The notes under the pieces: model-generated | Databases searched by the model: none | The model's input: only the letters and a program-made list of their open reading frames with translations | What the model was told of the DNA's origin: nothing | Part shown: positions 17,359 through 26,298 of the stretch, one piece after another | Layout of the letters: every line of letters starts with the position of its first letter | Position numbering within the stretch: the first letter of the stretch is position 1 | Assembly: GCA_035468175.1 (NCBI GenBank) | Contig: DATITC010000041.1 | Span: forward strand, 1 to 42,783 | Direction: 5' to 3' | DNA from: JAVEDQ01 sp035468175 | GTDB taxonomy: Bacteria; Actinomycetota; Actinomycetes; Frankiales; Frankiaceae | Length of the DNA: 42,783 bases | Translations under genes and position numbers: made by a program

Positions 17359-17487
17359 CGGTGCCCGTCAAGTATCGACCAAGTTGCGACACTCGCAGTT
17401 CTGCCGTTGTTCGGCGTCCGTTCGGACTAGCGTTCCCCGCTGATGGGGGACATCTCGGACCCCCGCAACCCCCTTCGAGGAGAACAC

Positions 17488-18717
17488 GTGCGTGAGACCA
17501 CGACCCGTCGACTGGCGTCCCTCGCCGTCGGCGCGATGGTGCTGCCGCTGGCCCTGACGGCCTGTAGTAGCAGTAGTTCCGGCGGCAGCGGCGGCAGCGG
17601 CGGAGGTGCGGCGGCCCAGTGCGGCAGCGGTGCCGGTGTCGGCAAGCCGTCCGGCGGCACGATCAAGGTCGGCTTCCAGGGCCCGCTGTCCGGGGACAAC
17701 CAGCAGCTCGGCATCAACGCCGTCGACGGCATGAAGGTCGCCGTCGACCAGGCCAACAAGACCAGCGGACTGCCGTACAAGCTCGAACTGGTGACCAGCG
17801 ACGACATGGGTTCGCCGGACCAGGGCCCCACCGCGGCGCAGCAGCTCGTCGACAAGGGCGTCGTCGCCGTCGTCGGCCCTATGTTCTCCGGTGCCACCAA
17901 GGCCTCGGAGCCGGTGTTCTGCCAGAACGGCGTGCTGTCGGTGAGCCCGTCGGCCACCAACCCGTCGCTGACCTCGCTGGGCTTCAGCAACTTCGTTCGC
18001 GTCATCGCCCCGGACACCGTCCAGGGCAAGGCGGTTGCCGACTACATCGTCAAGACGCAGAAGGCCAAGAAGGTCTTCTCGCTCGACGACAAGAGTGAGT
18101 ACGGCACCGGCCTTTCCAGCGCCCTCGAGCCGCAGCTGCGGGCCGATGGTGCCCAGGTCGTCCACGACGGCATCAACCCGACCAAGGACTACACGTCCGA
18201 GGCCACGAAGGTCGTCGGTGAGAACCCGGACGTCCTGTACTACTCCGGCTACTACGCCGAGTTCGCGCTGCTGGCCAAGGCCCTCAAGGCCAAGGGCTTC
18301 AAGGGCAAGCTCATGAGCGGTGACGGGTCCAACGACGACCAGTACATCTCGCAGGCGGGTGCCGACGTCGCCAACGGTAGCTACCTGTCCTGCGCCTGCG
18401 GTGACGCGAACTCCGACCCCAAGGCGAAGGGCTTCGTCAGCCAGTACGCGGCGCTGAACGCCAACGCCAAGCCGGGCACCTACTCCGGAGAGGCGTACGA
18501 CGCCACCAACGCGCTCGTCGAGGTCTTGAAGGGTCTCGGTGCCAACGCCGACCGCGCGACCACGCTGGACGCCTACAAGAAGGTCAACTTCAACGGGCTG
18601 ACCAAGCAGGTCGTCTTCCAGCCGAACGGTGAGGTGCAGGGCGACGCCGTGTACATCTACCAGGTCACCAACGGCCAGCGGAAGGTCCTCGGCCTGACCA
18701 AGGACCTGAACAAGTAG
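17488..18717 (+). CDS. livK: Branched-chain amino acid ABC transporter substrate-binding lipoprotein
   Basis: This 409-aa periplasmic-binding-type lipoprotein captures leucine, isoleucine, valine or a related amino acid for LivHMGF. The signal peptide has RR at 7-8, a hydrophobic core and the lipobox LTAC with C26. A Ser/Gly linker then leads to the type I binding fold (IKVGFQGPLSGDN from about 55). I chose the GTG at 17488 because GAGGAGA lies 5 nt upstream; the open frame from the ATG at 17443 would place a polar stretch before the signal peptide. The substrate cannot be fixed, since this family includes amide- and urea-binding members. A large hairpin follows the stop. Confidence 0.95.
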   Translation: MRETTTRRLASLAVGAMVLPLALTACSSSSSGGSGGSGGGAAAQCGSGAGVGKPSGGTIKVGFQGPLSGDNQQLGINAVDGMKVAVDQANKTSGLPYKLELVTSDDMGSPDQGPTAAQQLVDKGVVAVVGPMFSGATKASEPVFCQNGVLSVSPSATNPSLTSLGFSNFVRVIAPDTVQGKAVADYIVKTQKAKKVFSLDDKSEYGTGLSSALEPQLRADGAQVVHDGINPTKDYTSEATKVVGENPDVLYYSGYYAEFALLAKALKAKGFKGKLMSGDGSNDDQYISQAGADVANGSYLSCACGDANSDPKAKGFVSQYAALNANAKPGTYSGEAYDATNALVEVLKGLGANADRATTLDAYKKVNFNGLTKQVVFQPNGEVQGDAVYIYQVTNGQRKVLGLTKDLNK

Positions 18718-18757
18718 CAGGACGGGCTGTAGCACGACGGACACGCTCGGCAGGTAA

Positions 18758-18822
18758 CGTCGCCGCGGTGGGAACGGCCCCTGGAACTTCCCGGGGACGG
18801 TCCGCTTCCCACCGCGGCGACG
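18758..18822 (+). terminator. Perfect 17-bp hairpin between livK and livH
   Basis: CGTCGCCGCGGTGGGAA (18758-18774) pairs perfectly with 18806-18822 around a 31-nt loop that has its own CCCC/GGGG stem. No T-run follows. In binding-protein operons such structures usually cause partial termination or protect the upstream mRNA, letting livK be made in excess over the membrane components. Confidence 0.75.
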
Positions 18823-18892
18823 TCTGTCGAGCCCCGCTGGCCCAGCGCGGGGACAGCCCCAGCCCCAAGACCTAACGGAGAAGGACCCCGAG

Positions 18893-19933
18893 GTGCAGCT
18901 GCCCCAGGCGGTGCGGGCCCACAGCCCGACTATTCGCATCGTCGTCACCGCCGTGGCGGTCCTGCTCGTGGTCGCCGGCCTCACAAAGATCGTCCTAGAC
19001 TCCAATCTCACCTGGTCCCAATTCCTCCAGCTGACCGTGGACGGGCTGACCATCGGCGCGCTCTACGCCGTGATCGCTCTCGGCTACACGCTGGTCTATG
19101 GCGTGCTGCAACTGATCAACTTCGCGCACAGCGAGGTGTTCATGTTCGGCGCGTTCGGCGGTCTGTTCGCCGCGCGGTGGGTGGTCGGCAGTTCCGGTCT
19201 GCCCCGCGGTGCGGAGTCGGTGGCGTACGTCGCCTTCGGGTTGGGTTGCGGGGCGCTCGCCGGGGCGGTCGCCGCATTCCTGCTCGAACGCACCGCCTAC
19301 CGGCCGCTGCGCAAGCGGAAAGCTCCGCGGTTGGCGTACCTGATCAGCGCGATCGGGGCCTCACTGTTCGCCTCGAACCTCGCCGGCAAGGAGTTTGGGC
19401 GGCAGAACGTGCCGGTCCCGCCGCTGTTCACCGACGGGGTGCTGTTCCGGGTCGGTGGCGCGGAGGTGACGCTGCAGACCCTGTTCATCTTCGGCACTGC
19501 CGGTGCGATGCTCATCCTGCTCGAGCGGCTCGTGAACGGCACCCGGCTCGGGTCGGGCATCCGCGCAGTGGCGCAGGACGCGGACACCGCGTCGCTGATG
19601 GGCGTGGACGTGGAGCGGATCATCGTCGTCACGTTCATCATTGGCGGTCTGCTCGCCGGTGCCGGCGGCTTCTTGTACGCGATCGTGTTCAACGCGTCGT
19701 ACAACATGGGCTTCGTGCCGGGTGTCAAGGCGTTCACCGCAGCCGTGCTCGGCGGTATCGGCAACGTCCGCGGTGCCGTCGTCGGTGGGCTGGTGCTCGG
19801 CCTCGTGGAGAATTACGGCGGTTACCTCACCCAGGCCAGCTACAAGGACGTCATCGCGTTCGGCGTGCTGGTAATGGTGCTGTTGGTGCGACCGAGCGGT
19901 CTGCTCGGGGAGAGGCTGGGTCGCGCAGCATGA
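18893..19933 (+). CDS. livH: Branched-chain amino acid ABC transporter permease (LivH type)
   Basis: This 346-aa membrane permease contains the LivH pattern: DGLTIGALYAVIALGYTLVYG near residues 50-70, NFAHSEVFMFGAFGG, and the EAA-like loop GSGIRAVAQDADTASLMGVD near 220-238, which contacts the ATPases. It has about eight TM segments and an N-terminal extension of roughly 45 residues containing an extra hydrophobic stretch (IVVTAVAVLLVVAGLTKIVL). The GTG at 18893 is preceded by GGAGAAGGA. The stop overlaps the livM start (ATGA). Confidence 0.94.
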   Translation: MQLPQAVRAHSPTIRIVVTAVAVLLVVAGLTKIVLDSNLTWSQFLQLTVDGLTIGALYAVIALGYTLVYGVLQLINFAHSEVFMFGAFGGLFAARWVVGSSGLPRGAESVAYVAFGLGCGALAGAVAAFLLERTAYRPLRKRKAPRLAYLISAIGASLFASNLAGKEFGRQNVPVPPLFTDGVLFRVGGAEVTLQTLFIFGTAGAMLILLERLVNGTRLGSGIRAVAQDADTASLMGVDVERIIVVTFIIGGLLAGAGGFLYAIVFNASYNMGFVPGVKAFTAAVLGGIGNVRGAVVGGLVLGLVENYGGYLTQASYKDVIAFGVLVMVLLVRPSGLLGERLGRAA

Positions 19934-21261
19934 CTGTCAACGCACCGCCATCGTCGTCGGCGTCGAGCACTGCCGTCAGCAGCCCGCTGAAGCGGCTCGG
20001 GGCGTTGCTCGCCGTCTCGCTCGTGGTGGCCCTGATGACAGGGCCGAGCGGCGACAGCCCGACCCCGCTGGCGGGGGTCAAGGGCTCGATCTTTGATGTC
20101 CGTGTCTTCAAGTTCCTGCTCGCCGCGGTGGTGATCTGGGCGATCACCTTGGGCTACGCGCGGCTGCAACCGCAGATCGCCGAGCGCCGCGCTGCGGTCA
20201 CCACCACCAGCCGCCGTCTCTTCGCGCGCCCAGGCTCGCGGCCCATCACCTACCTGTTGCTGCTGGTGCTGGCGATCATCATCCCGCTGCAGCTCTCCCC
20301 GGCCGCCCAGCAGGCAGCCGTCACCGACGTCGGCATCTACGCGCTGCTCGCCCTCGGGCTGAACGTCGTCATCGGCTACGCCGGGCTGCTCGACCTCGGC
20401 TACATCGCCTTCTACGCCATCGGCGCCTACGCCACGGCGTACTTCACGTCGTCGAGGGCGCTGCCGACGCACTCGTCGGTCCTCTTCAACCCATTCGCCG
20501 TTTTTCCGATCGCGCTGCTCATCGCCGCCCTCGCCGGTGTGTTGCTCGGGGGGCCGACGCTGCGGCTCCGCGGCGACTACCTGGCCATCGTCACGCTCGG
20601 CTTCGGTGAGATCGTCCAAAAGGTGGCGAACAACGCCGACGGGTTCACCAACGGATCCCGCGGGGCGTTCGGAGTGCCGAAGCTGTCCATCCACGTCGGG
20701 CCGATCAACTACCGCTGGGGTATCGATCCGCTGCCGTACTACTACTTGCTCGTGGTGCTGATCGTGCTGGTGATGCTGGCCTTCTCAGCGCTGGAACGCA
20801 GCCGGATCGGCCGCGGGTTGGCCGCCATCCGCGAGGACGAGGTCGCGGCCGAGGCCACCGGCGTGCCGACCCTGCGCTACAAGCTCTTGGCGTTCTCCAT
20901 CGGGGCGTCCACCTCGGGCATCGCCGGGGTCATCTTCGCGACCAAGCAGTTCTTCAACCCGCAGACGTTCAGCCTGCAGGCCTCGCTGCTGGTGCTCACG
21001 ATCGTCATCTTCGGCGGGATGGGGTCGCTGTTCGGCGTCGTCCTCGGCGCGATCGTCATCCAGGGAACGTTCTTCTTCCTGCGCGACGTCGTGCCGCCGA
21101 ACGACCGCTACATCTACTTCGGTGCGTTGATCATGGTGATGATGATTTTCCGTCCGCAGGGGTTGCTGCCTTCCCGACGCCGAAGCCAGGAGATCGCGCT
21201 GGCGGAGAGCGGTGGAGCTTCGGTCGAGATGCTCAGCGCGGGGACGGTCGTCGAACGATGA
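19930..21261 (+). CDS. livM: Branched-chain amino acid ABC transporter permease (LivM type)
   Basis: The second permease subunit has 443 aa from the ATG at 19930, which overlaps the livH TGA by 4 nt. The core carries the LivM features ALGLNVVIGYAGLLDLGYIAFY, LRLRGDYLAIVTLGFGEI and the cytoplasmic coupling loop RIGRGLAAIREDEVAAEATGV. About 110 N-terminal residues with two extra TM segments precede the core, which is longer than minimal LivM but common in actinobacteria. The frame is open upstream of 19930 only as a shadow of livH. The ATGA overlap with livG indicates coupled translation. Confidence 0.95.
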   Translation: MTVNAPPSSSASSTAVSSPLKRLGALLAVSLVVALMTGPSGDSPTPLAGVKGSIFDVRVFKFLLAAVVIWAITLGYARLQPQIAERRAAVTTTSRRLFARPGSRPITYLLLLVLAIIIPLQLSPAAQQAAVTDVGIYALLALGLNVVIGYAGLLDLGYIAFYAIGAYATAYFTSSRALPTHSSVLFNPFAVFPIALLIAALAGVLLGGPTLRLRGDYLAIVTLGFGEIVQKVANNADGFTNGSRGAFGVPKLSIHVGPINYRWGIDPLPYYYLLVVLIVLVMLAFSALERSRIGRGLAAIREDEVAAEATGVPTLRYKLLAFSIGASTSGIAGVIFATKQFFNPQTFSLQASLLVLTIVIFGGMGSLFGVVLGAIVIQGTFFFLRDVVPPNDRYIYFGALIMVMMIFRPQGLLPSRRRSQEIALAESGGASVEMLSAGTVVER

Positions 21262-22184
21262 GCCCTGCCCTCACCAAGCAAAGCGGTGACGTCGCGCAGC
21301 CCGCGGTCGCGGGCGACGTCGTCCTCGACGTCCAGCAGGTGACGCTCCGGTTCGGCGGCCTGACCAGCCTCGACAGTGTCTCCCTGCAGATGCGACGGGG
21401 GTCTGTCCTTGCCGTCATCGGACCGAACGGCGCCGGTAAGACGTCGCTGTTCAACTGCCTGACCGGCGCATACACGCCGCAGGAGGGCAGCGTGACCTTC
21501 TACCCGAAGCCGGGGGAGTCGGTCGCGGTCCTCGGCAAGCGGCCGCACAAGATCGCCCGGCTCGGGATCGCCCGCACGTTCCAGAACATTCGCCTGTTCC
21601 CCGCCCTCACCGTGCTGGAGAATGTGCAGGTCGGGGTCGAGACGCGGCAGAAGAGCGACGCGCTGAGCTCCATGCTCCGGCTGCCGAACGCCCGGCGCGA
21701 TCAGAAGAACAGCGTCGCCGAGGGATTTCGGCTGCTGGAGCTCGTCGGGCTGCGGGGCAAGAGCAACGAGCTCGCTGCCGCCCTGCCCTACGGGGAGCAG
21801 CGACGGCTCGAGATCGCGCGAGCACTGGGGACCGTCCCGTCGTTGCTGCTGCTCGACGAGCCGGCCGCCGGGACCAACCCGACGGAGAAGGCCGAGCTGT
21901 CCGCGCTCATCCGGCGGATCGCGGACACCGGCGTCAGCGTCCTGCTGATCGAGCACGACATGCCGCTGGTCATGGGGTTGGCGGACGAGGTGGTGGTCCT
22001 GAACTTCGGCAAGGTGATCGCCACCGGACGCCCGGAGCAGGTGCAGCGCAACGCCGCAGTCATCGAGGCCTACCTCGGCGCCGAGTCGGAGGAGACGGCG
22101 ATCGACGCGACGGACCTGCCGGATGTCGGTTCCGGCCGCCTGCCGGGGACGGCGAAGTCGGGGGAGCCGGGGGAGTCGGCGTGA
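21258..22184 (+). CDS. livG: Branched-chain amino acid ABC transporter ATPase (LivG type)
   Basis: This 308-aa ATPase has Walker A GPNGAGKT at residues 55-62, Q-loop region GIARTFQNIRLF, signature LPYGEQRRLEIARAL (a divergent LSGGQ, usual for LivG), Walker B LLLLDEPAAG and switch histidine in LLIEHDM. The LivG-specific GTNPTE follows Walker B. The C-terminal 30 residues are a polar tail. The start overlaps the livM stop (ATGA) and its own stop overlaps the livF start (GTGA). Confidence 0.96.
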   Translation: MSPALTKQSGDVAQPAVAGDVVLDVQQVTLRFGGLTSLDSVSLQMRRGSVLAVIGPNGAGKTSLFNCLTGAYTPQEGSVTFYPKPGESVAVLGKRPHKIARLGIARTFQNIRLFPALTVLENVQVGVETRQKSDALSSMLRLPNARRDQKNSVAEGFRLLELVGLRGKSNELAAALPYGEQRRLEIARALGTVPSLLLLDEPAAGTNPTEKAELSALIRRIADTGVSVLLIEHDMPLVMGLADEVVVLNFGKVIATGRPEQVQRNAAVIEAYLGAESEETAIDATDLPDVGSGRLPGTAKSGEPGESA

Positions 22185-22891
22185 GCCTTCTCGAGGTCGA
22201 CGACGTCGCCGTCCGCTACGGCGCGGTGCAGGCCCTGCGCGGGGTTTCCATCTCGGTCGACGAAGGGGAGATCGTCACTCTGCTCGGGGCCAACGGCGCC
22301 GGCAAAACGACGACGCTCCGGACTGTCTCGAGTTTGCTGCGGCCGGTCTCCGGCCAGGTCCGCTTTGACGGCAAGCGGGTCGACCGGCTGCCCGCCCACG
22401 ATGTGGTCGGCATCGGCATCGGGCACGTACCGGAGGGGCGCCGGGTCTTCCCGACGATGACCGTGCAGGAGAACCTGCAAATGGGCGCATACCGCGACCG
22501 CAAGCACGTCAAGGAGGACTCCGAGCGGATGCTCGGGATGTTCCCGGTGCTGGCTGAGCGGCGCAAGCAGGACGCCGGGACACTCTCCGGCGGGGAGCAG
22601 CAGATGATGGCGATCGCCCGGGCGTTGATGGGCCGGCCGCGGCTGTTGTTGCTCGACGAACCTTCCATGGGTCTCGCCCCGCTGATCGTGGCCCGGATCT
22701 TCGAGATCATCCGACAGATCAATGCAGACGGGACGACTGTCCTCCTGGTCGAGCAGAACGCCGCGCAGGCGCTGCGACTGGCCGCCCGCGGCTACGTCCT
22801 GGCCAACGGGGAGATCGTGCTGGAGGGCTCGGCGAAGCAACTGCTGGCCGACCCGGCCGTGCGATCGGCCTACCTTGGCGAAGGCGCCTGA
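22181..22891 (+). CDS. livF: Branched-chain amino acid ABC transporter ATPase (LivF type)
   Basis: This second ATPase of 236 aa pairs with LivG. Walker A GANGAGKT is at residues 36-43, with GIGHVPEGRRVFPTMTV as the LivF-type Q-loop, signature LSGGEQQMMAIARAL, Walker B LLLLDEPSMGL and switch histidine replaced by Q in LLVEQNA, which is normal for LivF. It is the last gene of the liv operon and is followed by a strong hairpin. Confidence 0.96.
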   Translation: MSLLEVDDVAVRYGAVQALRGVSISVDEGEIVTLLGANGAGKTTTLRTVSSLLRPVSGQVRFDGKRVDRLPAHDVVGIGIGHVPEGRRVFPTMTVQENLQMGAYRDRKHVKEDSERMLGMFPVLAERRKQDAGTLSGGEQQMMAIARALMGRPRLLLLDEPSMGLAPLIVARIFEIIRQINADGTTVLLVEQNAAQALRLAARGYVLANGEIVLEGSAKQLLADPAVRSAYLGEGA

Positions 22892-22906
22892 GCACCTCAT
22901 CCGCTT

Positions 22907-22950
22907 GCGGCAGAACGTCCGGTGGCCTGAACCACCGGACGGTCTGCCGC
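22907..22950. terminator. Bidirectional terminator between livF and katE
   Basis: A two-part hairpin fills the 72-nt gap between convergent genes. The inner stem GTCCGGTGG/CCACCGGAC (22917-22925, 22932-22940) has loop CCTGAA. The outer stem GCGGCAGA/TCTGCCGC (22907-22914, 22943-22950) is separated by small bulges. There is no T-run, as is common for high-GC terminators. Confidence 0.85.
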
Positions 22951-22963
22951 TAGGCGGTTGGCG

Positions 22964-25261
<2,298 letters not shown>

Positions 25262-25338
25262 GGGCTGTCTCCTCGACTCACGGATCGTTCTCCGGCGCCC
25301 TTTCCCTGGCAGGGGAGTCGCACACGGTCCGCGGTGTC

Positions 25339-25374
25339 GCCGAACGGTTGCGGTGTGCCGAACGGTTGCGGTGT
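25339..25374. repeat. Exact 18-bp tandem duplication upstream of katE
   Basis: GCCGAACGGTTGCGGTGT occurs twice, directly adjacent, 78-113 nt before the katE start. A third GCGGTGT at 25331-25337 keeps nearly the same spacing. The position fits a tandem operator for katE, but no known regulator motif is recognised. The rest of the 285-nt divergent gap (25262-25546) contains the features at 25446-25562. Confidence 0.8.
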
Positions 25375-25445
25375 GCGTTCTGTGCGTTTGCCCACCCCTC
25401 GGTCGCTGACCGGGCGAGCCGTAGTACCGATGAGTAACCTGTAAC

Positions 25446-25562
25446 TAGACTCCGATCGTGCGAGGCGACCAGCTTCCGATGAGCCGGGCCGGACGGTCGG
25501 TGTCACCCAGAGAATCCGCGGCAGATGCCGGGGGAGTAGGAGCAACGTGGCCCGCGCGGTAG
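25446..25562 (+). promoter_or_regulatory. Candidate promoter and leaderless 34-codon upstream ORF
   Basis: TAGACT (25446-25451) is followed after 6 nt by GTG (25458), matching the leaderless pattern. The frame runs 34 codons to TAG at 25560-25562, crossing the start of the acetyltransferase gene (25547) in another frame. The encoded peptide is unremarkable, so this could be a regulatory upstream ORF or simply a 5' UTR that happens to begin with GTG. Confidence 0.35.
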
Positions 25563-26224
25563 CCCGTGCCCGCGCCGCTACGGCGGCTGACGTGCCGGCC
25601 GTTCTCGACCTCTTCGACGAACTGCAGGAGGCGAGTACGCGGACCAGCAGCGCCACCCGCGGCGTCAACGCCCTTCCGGGGGTCGACCACCGGGCCGACG
25701 CGGAGCTGCGCTACCGGGCGGCACTCGACGACGTCGACGCCCGACTGTTCGTCGCCGTGGTGGACGACGCCGGCCCTTCCCGCGCCGGGGCGATCGGCGG
25801 AGAGGCCACCGGCCGCGAGCGAATCGTCGGCATGGTCCTCTGTACGGTCACCGGCTCCGGCACCTTCGTCGACGCGCCGATCGTCCAGATGAACCACTTC
25901 TTCGTCGTGCCGGTCGCGCGCCGACGTGGAGCGGGCCGGGTCCTGGTAGCCGCGGCGACGGCCTGGGCCGAGCAGCGTGGGCTCGACGGTCTCGGCGTCG
26001 CCGTCTATCCCGACTCACGGGAGGCCAACCGGTACTTCGCGCGGCTGGGGTTCTCACCCGTCTACGTGCATCGCGTCGCCCCGCTGGCTGGTCTGAAGCG
26101 GGTGCTCGGTTCCGCGGTGCCGGCTGCGGCCCGGCAGGAATCCGCGCACGGTGCGCGGCGACGTCTTCGCATTGGCATCACCGGCTCCCGCGCGGTCGTA
26201 CGCACCCGCCGCTACCCGGTCTGA
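25547..26224 (+). CDS. GNAT-family N-acetyltransferase
   Basis: The 225-aa protein has a GNAT fold in residues 6-175. The acetyl-CoA binding motif A is FFVVPVARRRGAGRVLVAAA (about 118-137), including the R/Q-x-x-G-x-A/G-like RRRGAGR, followed by motif B GVAVYPDSREANRYFARLGFSPV. The last 45 residues are Arg-rich and probably disordered. The GTG at 25547 has GGGGGAGTAGGAG just upstream. The substrate is not predictable. It lies between katE (divergent) and polA (same strand, 74 nt away). Confidence 0.87.
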   Translation: MARAVARARAATAADVPAVLDLFDELQEASTRTSSATRGVNALPGVDHRADAELRYRAALDDVDARLFVAVVDDAGPSRAGAIGGEATGRERIVGMVLCTVTGSGTFVDAPIVQMNHFFVVPVARRRGAGRVLVAAATAWAEQRGLDGLGVAVYPDSREANRYFARLGFSPVYVHRVAPLAGLKRVLGSAVPAAARQESAHGARRRLRIGITGSRAVVRTRRYPV

Positions 26225-26286
26225 TCGTTCCGAGCTGCCGGTCCTCCGCAGGCTGAACGACTCCCGGTTCAGTCGGGGGCCGGACC

Positions 26287-26292
26287 TAGACT
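26287..26292 (+). promoter_or_regulatory. Candidate -10 for leaderless polA
   Basis: TAGACT ends 6 nt before the polA GTG at 26299, so transcription would begin at the start codon itself. There is no purine-rich ribosome-binding site before that GTG, which supports a leaderless mRNA. The same hexamer lies upstream of the acetyltransferase gene. Confidence 0.55.
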
Positions 26293-26298
26293 CGGCTC

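Noticed and set aside
17413..17487. Small hairpins in the livK leader (GTCC-GTTC-GGAC and CCCC-GCTGAT-GGGG) as an ANTAR target
   Set aside because: ANTAR RNA targets need paired hexaloops with A at position 1 and G at position 4; the one hexaloop here is GCTGAT and its neighbour is not a hexaloop.
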